Source: Acholoe squamosa (taxonomy: Eukaryota > Annelida > Polychaeta > Phyllodocida > Polynoidae). Taken from it: DNA of 64,000 nucleotides. Where the stretch lies: the NCBI GenBank assembly GCA_949317995.1, contig OX439050.1, forward strand, positions 45,943,777 through 46,007,776, in the 5' to 3' direction. A program made the position numbers and the translations under genes. The notes under the pieces are model-generated. The model did not search any database, had not been told where the DNA came from, and saw only the letters and a list, made by a program, of their open reading frames with translations. Below are positions 21,442 through 35,200 of the stretch, one piece after another (position 1 is the first letter of the stretch; the number at the start of each line of letters is the position of its first letter).

Positions 21442-22566
21442 TGTACCGGTAGTAACCACTCACTTCCTATGTCATATGGACGACAGGAGGAGGTGTTTAG
21501 TAGTAGCGTCCATGGCTTACGGGTTGACTAGGTTCCGAGCGGAGCGACCTTTCAGTTTGAAGACCTGGTACGCCTGGCGGGTGGTGGCAGCACTGCCCTC
21601 CAGGCTTCTCGAGGGGTCGCCACCCAACCCCTGTGGCTATATAATAGCCGGGTCAGAACCTAGGGACAGAATCCTCCTGGATTCTGTACGAACACCATAA
21701 GATCTCACTGACTCCGAAGCCTTACCTGGTAGTCATAAATCTGAGCTATCCGAATCATCTCACACCCATTTGGAATACCTCTAGCTTACTGTACTCTAGG
21801 ATATTGAATAAACCTTGTTGCCTTCTGAACCAGATATCCTTGTATTCGTGATCCTTTCCGAACCCATAGACGGTCATACATTACACTGGTGCCGTGACCA
21901 GGATTCGGTTTTAAGAAGCGCGCAGCCCTGTCTGAACAAGAAGAGATTCAGTATCCGGAAGGTGAGTCCCTGGGAAGCCATGAAACCCCGGGCATAGCCT
22001 ATCAGGACTATAGGGACCCATGAAGCATTAGATTCCAAGAGTGAGATCTCCACAGTAGGGTTGGATGTCACTTTTGATGACCATCAGATAGTGCCGTCTA
22101 ACCAAACCGAGCCTAACATCAGATCATCGGATTTGTTGAGAGATGGCAATTTCGGTAGCCCTATTCTCTTGGCTCAGGTACCTATTAGTGAACTACAAGG
22201 ACGGGGCCAAGATTCGATTCACCTTATGCCCTTAGCTGTCCAGGGAGTGTTTTTGAACCAACTAAGTACGGCCCTCCTTTCTGAATCTATTTTTAATCCT
22301 GGTGGATCCAGCCAACCGGCTCCTGTGAGTGTGGTTAGCCCGGATAGATATCGGGAAGAGAGGAATAGTTATGAAACAGAAAGGTTAGCCCATGCGGAAT
22401 GGAGGCGAATGAGTGATCAGGAAAAATCCAGGGGTGAGAAACTACTGGAATATCAGAAAAAAGAGGGTGAGCAAAAACAAAATAAGATAAAGGAGCTGGA
22501 AAGAGAGGTTGATGAACTCCTGGATGAGACTGGAGATCTGAAAAGGAATAAGGGATTGTTGGAGCG
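21442..22566 (+). mobile_element. Fossil 5' part of an LTR retrotransposon (LTR, PBS, gag start)
   Basis: A likely 5' LTR (about 21442-21880) starts TGTA and ends TACA. It contains a TATA-type GGCTATATAATAGCC and a polyadenylation-like TTGAATAAACC. Directly after it is ACTGGTGCCGTGACCAGGAT, the primer-binding region common in BEL/Pao elements and some Gypsy elements. A gag-like frame from about 22061 shows a Gln/Ser-rich start and a charged coiled coil (KIKELEREVDELLDE). The element is incomplete: no protease, RT or 3' LTR follows, and similarity stops near 22.57 kb. It is named only to the level of LTR retrotransposon, possibly BEL/Pao. Confidence 0.55.
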
Positions 22567-22576
22567 TCCATGCTTA

Positions 22577-22980
22577 CCTTTGATTATTTCCCGCCTCAAG
22601 TTGGAACATTTTACCAGTTTTGGTTCATTTAGATTCTTACTCACATTCACAATATTGGCTAGCGGAATGCTGCCATTGATGTTTACATTTCTAAAGTTAT
22701 GCTCTGCATTAACTGCAGTCTCACCCTCCGCATCACCCATATCAGGCTGATTCCCAATATCCCTTACCGGCTCCGAATAGCCATCTCCTCCACTTTCAGG
22801 TATCCCCCGTGACGTCAGAGGATTCCCCACCACATGTGACACAATGTTATTCCCCGCCTCTTGGGAGCTCCCAGTGGCTTCACAATGATGTTTTGTAATG
22901 CATGGTGCCTGATGCATCATGTATGGTGCACAATTCAGTGGATCTATATGTGACACATGAATTCTGGATAGAGATTTCAA
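22577..22980 (-). CDS. Open frame ending at a splice donor, unknown
   Basis: On the minus strand a frame runs to a good splice donor (ATCAAAG|GTAAGCATGG, exon end about 22577). The peptide includes NNIVSHVVGNPLTSRGIPES and NEPKLVKCSNLRREIIK, hydrophilic and without a family I recognise. It begins where the plus-strand gag-like frame loses similarity. It may be a host exon interrupted by the LTR element, or an inverted part of the same element. I cannot separate these. Confidence 0.25.
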
Positions 22981-23044
22981 GTTTCATGCATGCATACATG
23001 TAGTGTATGGTTGCTGAAGCATTGATGCATTCATGATGATGCAT

Positions 23045-23193
23045 CAACTATAGTCCATCCCTGAGCATTTGCCACTTGAATTTAACATGGATACAAATTA
23101 TAGTCCATGCTTGCCCATGTCTCACCTTATTGCAAGATAACCTCAAACTATAGTCTATCTTTGACCAGTTGTCTCCCATGTGCAACAAGAATA
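23045..23193. repeat. 50-bp satellite, left block
   Basis: Three units of a ~50-bp degenerate repeat with the core TATAGTCCATCCCTGACC and GTCACCTG spacing. The array is split by the Gypsy insertion and resumes at 28190. Confidence 0.85.
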
Positions 23194-23342
23194 TGTCACA
23201 TCTGCAGCCTTATACTGCTCAGATGGAGATTGTTATCAGTAATTAACAAACGAACCAGACGACACCATTGCTTGAACCGGAAGTACTTTATTTTACGACC
23301 TCTCGATACTATAGACCTCCGCCCGATCACACGGATACGACA
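23194..23342. repeat. LTR (3' LTR of the minus-strand Gypsy element)
   Basis: 149-bp LTR starting TGTCACATCTGC and ending GGATACGACA. It matches 28037-28189 with about three substitutions and one 4-bp indel (about 98% identity). It is flanked by target duplication GAATA (23189-23193). Confidence 0.9.
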
Positions 23343-26300
23343 TCACTTTTTTTTTTTTCCAAAGTTCTCAAGTTACAGTTTTATGATATGACAATCATGC
23401 TTTGATAAATGTTCTGAGGTTACAAAGAATGGTACTCGTTATACTTTATGACATAACAAAACCGTCAAATTTCTTTGGCACAAATTTAGTACGTGTTGGT
23501 CTTGTCTTTATCGGGGTTGACTCTACCTTCACCTTCGATAACCTCACTAGGTATATATCTCTTAACCTGAGAGCTGTTTCTCTTATACCTTGCCCCTTCG
23601 GGACTTTCTACTGTTACCTGACTACCAGCCTTTGACACTACTGTGTACGGTTCGGGAATAAACGGCGTTTGCAATTTGTTTTCGACCCTGTCCCATCTAA
23701 GTAGAACACTATCCCCCAAGTCAACGTCTGACATAGTCGCGTTGCGTCTTCTGTCTGCTTGCATTTTCGACAAGCCCTTTTTTTCAGCGTCTCGGTCGCG
23801 AGTTTCTAAGTCAACTACATCCTGTCTCAGTTCAGGAATCTTAGTTCTTATTTTCCTGCTAAATAAAAGCTCCGCAGGGCTTTTCCCAGTTGTTGCGTGT
23901 GGGATAGCGCGATAGGCGCTGACGTATCTAAAGACGAGCATGGGCGATACGCATCCGCTTCTCAATAGAGTGGTTTTGTCTTTCGACCTCACCATTCGCT
24001 TGTGGCCATTTAGGCGTTACTCTATGGTGTTTGATACCAGATTCATCCATAAAATCTGCAAACGTTTCAGAAATAAACTGCGGTCTGTTGTCAGAGAACA
24101 ATGTCTCTGGGAAACCATGTGTTCCAAATATCCATTCCAAAGCTTCTTTGGTCTCCTTCGCAGTGGTTGATTTCATGATTTTATACTCTATGAACCGACT
24201 ATAGTAGTCTACTACCACTAGAATAGATTCTCCACTTGGGAGTGGTCCCAAGAAATCTACCGCTAGGTCCTGCCATGGACCAGCTGGCAGCGTTGTCGTC
24301 CTGATTGGTTCAGGTGGGTCTGGTTTACTGGTGATTTGACACCCGTGGCATGCTCGGCAGTACTTTTCTGCCTCTTTCTCCATATTTGGCCACCAGACCT
24401 TAGTCCGTAGGTTCTGTTTAGTATCTACTATCCCAAGATGTCCTTCATGTGCTAAGGCTAGCACTCTTGGTCTTAGCTTCTTGGGTATCACAAGTCGAGT
24501 ACCTCTCAGTACTACATACCCAATGGCACAAAGCTCTGAGCTTATAGCCGCATAAATCTTATTTGGGCAGTCGTCCCATTTGCCGGAGTCGATGCATTTC
24601 CTAACATCGCTCAGTTCTTCGTTCTCAGCGGACTCTCGCTCTACTTCTCGAGTAGTCATTGCTTTGGGTGTGGCGTTCACCGCTACAAATCGCACATAGC
24701 TCTCTGTCTCATTGTCTTTCTCAGTTGGTCGCTGAGTCTTATGAGCTAACAGTCTTGACAGTGGGTCAGCTATGTTGGTCTTCCCTGGTATGTGTACTAC
24801 CTTAAACTTATAAGCCTGCATTCGAAGCACCCATCGCTCTATGCGTGCACATGGCTTCGACTTAGGTGAGTAGATCACCTCAAGCGGCTTATGGTCAGTG
24901 TGGAGCTCAAACTCCAATCCATAGATGTATGGATGAAACGTCTTGCATGCCCACACCAAAGCCAATGCTTCCTTCTCTGTCTGAGAGTACCTTCTCTCAA
25001 CGTCAGTTAACGCTCTACTGGCATACCTGATAACTCTCTTCTCCTTCCCTTGGACCTGCACCAGAACAGCACCAAATCCTACTGGACTCTGCAATCACAA
25101 TAGTCTTAGCATTTACGTCATAATAACCAAGGGTCTCGGAGCTTGCCAGCAGCTTCTTCAGCTTCTCGAATGACTTGACTTGTTCAGGACCAAAAGCAAA
25201 GGGCTCGTTACTCCTGGTCAGCTTCCGCAGGGGCTCTGCGGTCGAGGCGAGATCCGGTATATATCTAGCACTGAAATTAACTAGGCCAAGAAAACTTCTT
25301 ACCTTTGTTACCGTCTCGGGCTCGCTTGCCTCCAAAATGGCTTTCACCTTTTCCTTTGTTGGATGCATTCCAGTCTGGGTCAGTCTATGTCCCATGAATG
25401 TCATTTCAGTCACGAACAGTTCAGTCTTGTCCGGGTTAGCGGTCAGTCCATGTTCTCTCAGTCAGTCTACCGAAAATCTTTGTCAATGTCTCGTAGTGCG
25501 TCGCTACGTCAACAGTGTGTACAACTAAGTCGTCAGAAATGTTGACCACCCCTGGAATTCCTTGCAGGACATTCCTAACAATGCGTAGGTAAATCTCGCT
25601 AGCGGTGTTTATACCAAACGGCATACGTTTGTATCGGTACAAACCGGTATGGGTTATGAACGTAGTCAGGTCCCTCGATTCTCCGTCTAGCACAATCTGA
25701 TGGTACCCCCACTTTAGATCAATCTTAGAGAATACTCTACTCTCTGTCATATCTTGTAGGGCTTCGTCTATGGTAGGAATGGGCTGTCGTTCTCTAAGTA
25801 CCGCTCCGTTAACGCGCCGCATATCTACGCATAACCTAATGTCGCCATCAGGCTTCGGGGCTATAACAACGGGACTAACCCAACGGGTCACTTCTTCGAT
25901 GGGCTCAATGATATCTTGATCAATGAGGCTCTGAATTTTCTCTTCGACCTTTTTTCGCAAACCGAACGGCGTACGTCTCAAAGGCTGGGCTACAGGCTTC
26001 ACAGTAGGGTCTACAGTTAAGCTGACTGGGTCGCCTTTCCACTTACTGTCAACTTTATTTACCCCTATCCCGATTTTCAGAAGACCCAATTTCTCGGAAG
26101 ACTCCCTTCCCAGAAGTGATACCCCGTCACTTTCAACGACTGTGAATTCTGCTTCTACATTGCGGTCCCCCACACATGCTTTAGCGATAAAAGTACCCGC
26201 AACCTCTAACGGTTCAGTCGACGTGTACGTGAACAGTTTCTTGTTTGTGGCTTTACTCTTACACAAAATTTTCTGTTTCTTACACTGTTTCCACATTTTC

Positions 26301-28036
26301 CAGTCAATGATGTTACAATCACTTCCAGAATCTATGACAAAATCAATGGATACACCTCCAACATTAACAGAGATCATCTTGCCTTTTGGTTTTGCAACAT
26401 TTACACAGAAGTTATAATTGTCAGGCTCCTCTTCCACCACCTGGTGGACCTTACCCTTTTTGAAACCTTTCTTACCATGGGGCTTACCTTTGTCACCTTC
26501 CTTACCACTGGACTTGGGACATTTAGCCTCAAAATGACCCTTGGCCTTGCACTTTCTACACTGTTATGCTTGGCCGGACACTTATCATCCCCAGTGTGGT
26601 GACCCTTATACCCACAGTTGTCACAATTACCCCCCTTCTCTTGTGCATTTTTATGGGAACCCTTGTGGTACTTGTCATAACTGATCTTATTGACACTTTT
26701 TTCTTTTGCCCCACACATGTCCGCTGATTGGGATTCAACCGCCTCATGTGTAGCTGCAATAGTTAAAGCTTGGGTTAAATCAAGACCTGCCCCTTTTTCA
26801 AGGAACTTTTTCTTAAGTTTATCATCCCGACACCTCTCCACTACTTGATCGCATATATAATCGTCTTTGAGATTACCAAATTCACAACCTAAGGCTAGTT
26901 TCCTTAGTCTCAGGGCAAACTGAGCAACTGATTCATTGTCCTCCCTCTTAGCCTTTCTAAATATATGTCTCTCGTAGGTCTTGTTGGTCGGTACAACAAA
27001 ATGTGTTTTCAGGGCAGCAACAGCCTCTGCCCAGCCCTTTGCATCCCCAGTGTTGGGTAGTGAAGCAAAGATTTCTCTCACCTCAGCACCAGCAGTATAC
27101 AGTAATAGGGCTCTCCTCTGGGCCTTATTGTCATCCTCATCTGCTTCAATAAACAGTCCTCTGCTGTCTGCGTATGCATTAAATTCCTCTATATAAGCCT
27201 GCCACCTTAGAGACACTGTAGATGCATCCCCTGACACATCAAATGGTTTCGTGCCTCTAATGTCCATAAATTCTGCCATGATGAGAACTGTAGTCCACCA
27301 CACAAAAATCACACACTGTAGGAACACTGCAATATTTATACTATATATCACATAAACCAAATCTCAATGTGTCGCACACCTAGGCCTATAAATCAGAGTC
27401 ACTGATAGAATACACAGTTATTTGCAAAATACACAGTAGTAAATCACAATAAACAGTACCACAATGGACCTAGGCACAGTGAGTCAATGGTTTAAATATA
27501 GTATGGTTTATATATTTAGTTCCCCAAAGTTCAATGTGTGTGGTATTCAGTCTCTAATACAGTTCACAGTTCATAGGCAGAGTGACAGTTCATACTCACA
27601 GGTCTTGAATACACACAGCACTGTAGACTTGAAATAGCTGACTGACCCAGATTAGACTCCAGCCTGGAATGCAGGTCATTCCCACAGACTAGCACAGTGT
27701 CTAAGTTTCACTTTCACACAATGTCAACAAAAGCACAGTCAGTTTCAGTTTGCAGGTGCAGCAGGTACAACTACACACAAACTGTAAACACACTTGTAGA
27801 TCTACTACTGGTCAAATCCACATCTCCAGCAGCAGAATAAACATCTGACTTTCATATACTGTACTATACACTCACAGTGGTCAGAAACCCATCCCCCACC
27901 TTGTGTACAGTGTCCTCGTGGCTTCCACCCGTCGTGGTTTTCAATGTTCGATTTCTTCCTTGTAGAGGGGTCAAAGTGGTCAAAATGTATTCTCCACTTT
28001 TCCCCAATGTTTTTAGAAGTAAATCCTCGTCGCTAT

Positions 28037-28189
28037 TGTCACATCTGCAGCCTTATACTGCTCAGATGGAGATAGATTGTTATCAGTAATTAACAAACGA
28101 ACCAGACGACGCCATTGCTTGAACCGGAAGTACTTTATTTTACGACCTCTCGATACTAGAGACTTCCGCCCGATCACACGGATACGACA
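28037..28189. repeat. LTR (5' LTR of the minus-strand Gypsy element)
   Basis: 153-bp partner of 23194-23342, followed by target duplication GAATA at 28190-28194. The adjacent internal sequence on the minus strand (AGCGACGAGGATTTA) occupies the primer-binding position. Confidence 0.9.
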
Positions 28190-28830
28190 GAATATAGTCC
28201 ATCCCTCAACAGTTCTCAACTGTTTACAACATGACTAGTCCATCCCTCAACAGCTGTCACATGTGTACATGATTATAGTCTGTCCCTAATCATTTGGGAC
28301 TAGTACCCAAAATAGCTCAAACTATAGTCCATCCCTGACAGATGTCACAAAGAAATCACTACAAACTGTACTCAACCGCTGACTAGCTGTCACCTGTCAC
28401 CTGTTTACAACATAACTATAGTCTATCACTGACCAGATGTCTCCTTGACACGTGTATGACTACAAACTATAGTCCACCCCCAGGCAGTTCTTAACTGAAT
28501 GCATCATGAATACAAACCATGATCTATTCTCTATCAATTGTCACCTGTCTACTATAGGACTACAAACTATAGTATCCTTGACTAGTTATTACCTGTATAG
28601 ATCATGACCATAAAGTATAGTCCATCCCTGACTTATTGTCACCTGAATGCAATATCACCACAAAATATAGTCCATCCCTGACCACATGTCACCTGGATAC
28701 TGCATGGCTACAAAGTATAGTCCATCCCTGACCAATAATTGTCACCTGAATGTTGCGTAACAACAAACTAAAGCCCATCCCTGACCATAGACTTTAGTCT
28801 ATCCCTGAAGCGTGTCGAAAGTTCCTAAAA
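28190..28830. repeat. 50-bp satellite, right block
   Basis: About thirteen further degenerate units with TATAGTCCATCCCTGACC at a ~50-bp spacing. Together with 23045-23193 this was one array of ~16 units before the LTR element landed in it. Confidence 0.88.
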
Positions 28831-29515
28831 GGAGCAGCAATAGTGCATGTAAAGTGTGTGAATAGAGTGTAGAAAAATGAAAGAGTGTGAGTAAAACTTA
28901 ATAAATTGTATTCCTGCCAAGATCTCACCTTTTGTTAACAAAAGGCCACTTCACTATTACAGGATTCTTGCTTTTTTTGGAGGGGGGTGCTCCAACAATT
29001 GTTAACCTTTCACAATGGCTTTTCTCATTCATCTATACATCCCATCATTGTACATATTTTACATTCCCTGTTACTTGTTGCTAGTCTGTGCCGTTGCACA
29101 GGGAGTAGGGAAGGGTCCCTCATTTAGTGGATATTCCTGATATTAAAAGATCTACAGAGAATGTTAAAGTAGAAAAATAAGTAGAAAGTGAGAAAATTCA
29201 CCAAAGCCTGAAAAAACAGGTATTTTTCATCAACCGTCATATTGAATGCTTAGGTGTTTTCATATATTATGGATCCCAAACCCTTTAGGTCTCATTGTGA
29301 TGTGCGTGACTTTCTTTTATTTTCACAGACACTATGTTTTTAAAGTTTTGTTAATCATTGTTAGGTGCATTATGAAGATGATATGCAAGATAGTGCCACA
29401 TATCAAAATGAAGCTTGAAATGTTAACTGATCAAATAATCTGACATTTTTTATGTATCCACCATAGCGATAGTCTTGTGAGATACACCAATTTATGGCCT
29501 TATAATGAAAAAATA
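28831..29515. other. AT-rich spacer
   Basis: No gene is seen between the satellite and the left edge of the duplicated transporter block. Only short AT-rich frames without motifs are present. Confidence 0.45.
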
Positions 29516-29798
29516 TCATGCAATACTAGTATTGTCTGGCAAGAGGAGATTCTTTCCCTCCTGAAATGGGGTGTGCCATGATTCCTGTATCTCTGTCTGT
29601 TAGGCTTCCAGGGCCTAGGAAAGATAGGGTATTTTTTGAAAATGTTCCACGATTTCGCAGGAGTGCGGCAGTCCCGCAGGATACCTCATGACAATAGGAG
29701 TTGTATAACAGCCGCTATGGTTAATATACTGCTCACAGACAGACACTCTGTGTTTATCCAGTAACATCAGTTCATAAGAATTAGATATAATCCTCTGT

Positions 29799-29912
29799 TT
29801 AGAGGTATGTGCCATCTGTGATGATGTTGTGGTGCCACCTAGTGTAGTTGTAGATGTACCAAATTGGGCAGGAGTAGGACACCACCACGCTACACAGGAT
29901 CAGGATGTTGCA
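29799..29912 (-). CDS. SLC43-like gene, exon 10 (last)
   Basis: Acceptor TTGATTACAG before 29912, phase 0, stop TAA at 29799-29801. It encodes CNILILCSVVVSYSCPIWYI then YNYTRWHHN, the final helix and short cytoplasmic tail of SLC43 proteins. Confidence 0.75.
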   Translation of the reverse strand, partial: CNILILCSVVVSYSCPIWYIYNYTRWHHNIITDGTYL

Positions 29913-32166
29913 CTGTAATCAAGATAAAAGGGAATGTTTAGGGAGTGGTCATTATTCATTAATAGGGGGTGATGAGTTTTCACGCAGAAGTTTCCACCTC
30001 CCCTTAACGCCACTCAAAACTTTTCAATATAGTAAAGTCAAGGTCACTTAGTTATGACCTTTAAACAATGGTCTGATTTAAAAAAAAAACAGTATAAGAA
30101 AAAATGATCATGTATATGTATGATTTGAGACCATTACCGGTATGAAGCCCATGGAACTGGCAGATGCCCAAAAAAGGTAATAGTAGCATGTGATATTTGA
30201 GAGACCACCGATACCATACCCCATTCCAAACAATTTTCCAAAGTGCATTGTTGGAAAGCTGGAAGATAAAAAAGGGACATGTTATTTTCGGGAAAAGGTT
30301 ATGGCTAGGAAAGAATAATAGATTGTTTGTGTGAAAATTCATAAGTTACTTCTGTATGGCATAATCCTTTCCCTAAGGCTGCAATTTATTATTACTGTGA
30401 TATGTCATTATAATTAGAGAATAGACAATGATCTTCTGTACATTGAGGCAGTCTGCTGTCCTATAATGCGATGTGAAGAAGGAGTTGTCTATTGTCTTTT
30501 AAAAACATTGTACATTTCATTCTTATCAATCTAGTACCCAATCAAGTTATGTCTAGACTAATTAATGGTACTTGACTAGTTACAGCTATGGTGACCCTGC
30601 TCAGGTGTGCACTGTACTCCTATAATGCACTCAAGGTCACTTCTATCGTGCAACAGCGCACTGCCAGCCATTTTATAACTTAAAATATAAGTCACAAGGA
30701 CGAAGCCCCTTGCCCCTAAGCCCCATAAACAGTTGTCATGTGCCTGAAACATGGAGGTGACAGTGGAGTCAGGTGCTTCGAGGCAGGTGACAGCACACTG
30801 ATGGCTTCTTTACGCAAGTGATGACCCAGAATGGTCATGTGACTGAGAATAAGGTCAAGGTGACATCACACAGAGACCTAAATTATGACTCAAGATGCAC
30901 CTCATTAATTGCTCCTGAATTCAGGGTGGCTCTTATGTTTGGGGTGCACCGTATATGTGAGGTGTTACAGTACTTACAAATTGATGCATTTTTGTCTTAG
31001 AAATTGGTATAGGCTACTGAAAAATAGTTTATGTGTGGATCATATTAACTCACGAGGTGCTGAGGAAGGCTATGGCTGAAGTGTAAGTAAATGACTTCCC
31101 AAAAGTGAACAATACAACACTGATAATTATAGAAGCCTCTTGTTGCCATAAGGACACTCCCTTCATACACACTGCAGCTGTGCATGCCACCAGCATGGAG
31201 GGCGCCACTGCAGCTGGGGCTTGGTATATCATGGGCCCAGATGTTAGTTTAGAACGTGTGTAATCAATGACTGACCCAGCCAAAGGGGCACACAACAGGG
31301 CACCCATCAATGACCATGCCTGAAGGTCAGTGTAGAAACTAACTGCAAATAGAATGAAAAGACACAGAATCATTATGAATAATTGCCACAGATAATTGTT
31401 CAATGTCCATAACTATTTCACCAATCAATTACTCCAGAACTTATTTGAGACCAGTGATTATTCAGACCCTGTCACTTAAACATAGCATGATGTATACTTT
31501 TGGGGATCCTTCAATGACAACACTGTTCCTTACATTTTGTCACTGTTGCAATGAGATGGAAATAGAACATAGCTTACCTTTATCCTTATCACCATCTGTG
31601 ATTTGGGTGATCCACTCATTATAGCTGTTAGTGTGCATCTGCCAACAGACATGGATCACAGAGAACCATACCACAAAGAGCACATAGGTAGGGCTAAATA
31701 TGCACATCTTTAATGTTCTCTTGACCTCTTCGCATTTCACCGTCAAGTCTGCATACAAAAAGTACCATGTATAAGGCACATCCCTGCACACAAGGTTTAA
31801 GCTTGGTTGAGTTTGAGTTGAGTTTATAATTTCTATAGGCATAGAACATCACATATCATAGGGAAGTTTTTCAGCAAAATGCAAATTCAGTAGCACTGCA
31901 CAAATCAATGGTGACAAGAGATAGCGACACAATTGCAAGTTTTATCAATTCTCATTAGGACATTTAGGTCATCTTCAGTTAGTGCACTCAGGAACGCCTA
32001 TTTAGTATTCTTATGTTGTTGCTTGTCCCACAGTTTGGTTGCCCTATACAGAGGGCTTCTTTTATATAATAATTATGTCCTTTTTGGGACGCATTGTCTC
32101 TATTTTGTGTTGTGCATTTCCCCTCATTTCTCTTGTTGGTACAACGAGGTTTTCCTCTTTTTGAGC

Positions 32167-32231
<65 letters not shown>

Positions 32232-35200
32232 CTCGCTACCAGGGAATAATAATACCGGTAATAAATGGATACGATAATAATAAATACTAGGGTGTACCGG
32301 TAATAAAAGGTATTAATATAATATACAAGTAATAAATGATCTATCACAGAAACACATGAGTTTGGTGGGTTACTGACCTTGGGGCTATCAGCACCATACA
32401 TGCCTTTATTAAAACAACTATAATAATTAGTTGACAATAAGCATAGTCAGTAAAATGCATATTATAATAACAATAGTATAGTAACAACAATAGTAATAAC
32501 AATAGTAATAACAATAGTAAAATTTAAAAATCAAGGAAACACCCAGCGTGGTGTTACCTGTACAGGTGAATCGAGCCAATTGACGGTTACATTGAAAACT
32601 CCCCCTTATATACTGGAGGAGTGTTTACCATGACGTCATGCTATGACATCATAGATACCAATGCGCGCTGCAAATAGTCCCTAACCGTCCGCAGCTAATT
32701 ATATAAATATACACGAGTGTATATAGTTCCATAAGTTATCTCGCTACCAGGGAATAATAATACCGGTAATAAATGGATACGATAATAATAAATACTAGGG
32801 TGTACCGGTAATAAAAGGTATTAATATAATATACAAGTAATAAATGATCTATCACAGAAACACATGAGTTTGGTGGGTTACTGACCTTGGGGCTATCAGC
32901 ACCATACATGCCAAAAACACACAAAAACACGCCAAACACATGTGAAAAACACATATCAATCAGCATTGCAAATGAGATTGACACACTCTATCCAACTCCA
33001 ATAATTCATCTTTGTAATTATGTAAGTATTTAAAAACAGAGTTGGATTTCCAATTGACCCTCTTTTTGATAGACTCTATGCTGAGTCCAGCATCTTTTAA
33101 TAATGTAGCACCACCGTGCCTTAAGGAATGGGTAGAAACCAGGCCTTCGATACTAGAATGAATTGATAAAGACTTTAACCTAGAGTTGACATACTGATAC
33201 TGTAACGGACTATCATTTGATTTAAACAAGTGGTCTCTACTATTCCTACCCATGCACGACTCTTTCAAACCTCGATAAGGACATAGTGGAGAATTAACAT
33301 CCTTTGATAAATAGATATTAAAGGGATTTTTACCAAGTTGATCAGTCTTAGATGTCCTGATACATATAGACAAATAATCCTGATGAAATTTAATATCACC
33401 AACTTTTAAGGAATGTGGAGACTTAACTACATGTCCCACTCGTAGTACACCCCTATAGCATGTTAAAATTGCCATCCAAAACTTCCAGTCTGCCCTGTTG
33501 GTTAGATCCAAATTCGATCTCAACCTTAACATGTCTTTTGGAGTTAAAGAATAAATTTCTTTAGCAGAACAGGTGGAAAACCTGTCAATGCCCTCTAGGG
33601 TCTATTTAAACATGAAATTACTACTATAATCAGGATAGCCCTTAATTTTTTGAAAATACCAAACTGCAGACAGGTAATTCCTTACAGACGATGGCTTCAT
33701 AAAATCCGATAAATACACAGCATAAGTAGAACCTTGGGAGGGAGAACAAGGAAAAGTTTGTAAACAAAATTTTTTACAAAATTTTTTATACCTTCTAAGC
33801 TGTTGGTTCCTTGTCCTCCTCGTGTTTTCTGACACACCCTTGGCTAAAAGTAACTTTTTTCTGCTTAGTAATCTCTCCCACTCTGGAATTAAAGCAACAC
33901 ATATTATTATCATGGAGAGAGGCTATACATTTGCTCGGCATACCCTTATAGGCAAGTCTAGATAGTTGGTCGGCCAGGATATTGTCCTCCGACTTAATAT
34001 AGGTTGCGTATATTTCCACATTGTTAATGAAACACAGCCAAAAAATTTCCCTTAACCACTCCATACATAACTTGTTTCTGGATCTACCCGTATTTATCAT
34101 TGCTAGCACTTGCATATTATCTGTTAATCAATGTATTCTTTTGTTTTTACAACTAGAAATCCAACGTTTTAAGCCCATCATAACAGGGTATAACTCATAT
34201 ACATTGATATTACGATGATGGTTTTTTAGATTGTCCAAAATTGGAGGAACAGTAAAATGGTCTACACCAAGATCAAATCTATCCAGAGATGTCCAGTCAC
34301 CATATAGAAAATCCTTACCCATCCATGCTCCAAATCCCTTAATAGAGGAGTCAGAGTACATTGGAGTATTAACCAGATCGTTAAGGATTAAACTTTTACC
34401 ATTAAAAGTGTCACAAAAGTCCAACCACCACTGAATGTCTTGTTTGGTACATTCAGAAATTTTTATATAGCCCCTAGGCTTAGCTCGTGCACACAAATCA
34501 AAGACTCTCCTGCTGAACGTTCTACCACCCTTTACCACCTGAGAGCAAAAGGACATGAGACCTCCAATCCTCTCCAGGTTCTTCTTGGAAATAAATCTCC
34601 TATTGACATTATCTGATAAAATGCCCTTCATTTTGTCTATCTTATCTTTAGGTAGAGTTAACTGCAGTTCAACAGAATTAATCAGAATACCTAAAAATTT
34701 GCACTCCCGTGCCGGGTCGGTTACCTTTTCCTTGGAGATGACAAAACCCATATATTCCATACATTCAGTTAATAAATTTCTCTGTCTGAGGCATTCTTCA
34801 TAAGAATTTGCGATAATTATAAAATCATCTAGATAATTTACAATTCTTTCTACACCATAGATTTTTGCTACCTCCACAATAAAATCAGAGATCCTATTAA
34901 AAATATATGGAGCACATTTCAGGCCAAAAGTTAACCTGTTGCTTACATAATAATCCTCGCCATGCCCAAAATCCCATCTGAAACCCTGCATGGTCGTGTG
35001 AGGTCCATATACATTTATAGACCTGTAAGCTGACTTTAAATCCACCACACTCATGAAATCGTTCTTATTCAACTGAGCAGTCACCGTGCTAATATTATTA
35101 TAAGAAAAAGCTGAGGTAGTGGTATCCATAAAGTTGTTAATAGATATTCTATCAGGCATACTGCAGTCAGTTATGGGTCTTAACTTTCCATTTGATTTTT

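Larger units (their letters stand above)
23194..28189 (-). mobile_element. Full-length Ty3/Gypsy-type LTR retrotransposon (fossil, young)
   Basis: A ~5.0-kb minus-strand element bounded by 149-153-bp LTRs and a perfect 5-bp target duplication (GAATA at 23189-23193 and 28190-28194). Parts from its 5' end: leader (27.4-28.0 kb), gag with a zinc knuckle (CDNCGYKGHHTGDDKC) at 26.4-27.4 kb, then pol at 23.5-26.4 kb. Pol shows a protease with IDSGSD, reverse transcriptase (FSKIDLKWGYHQI), RNase H (LHTDHKPLEV) and integrase (H-H-C-C zinc block, LAVDFLGPLP). The order PR-RT-RH-IN is diagnostic of Gypsy. Gag size and knuckle resemble the Mag-type lineages. The LTRs are about 98% alike, so the insertion is recent. 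The coding region looks nearly whole with a few breaks. Confidence 0.92.

Noticed and set aside
28190-28830. CRISPR-like repeat array
   Set aside because: The units are degenerate and contiguous with no constant repeats plus unique spacers, and the host is an animal genome.
31933-32437. Frames with long Tyr-Ile or Ile-Tyr runs
   Set aside because: They are produced by the AT microsatellite at 32173-32228.
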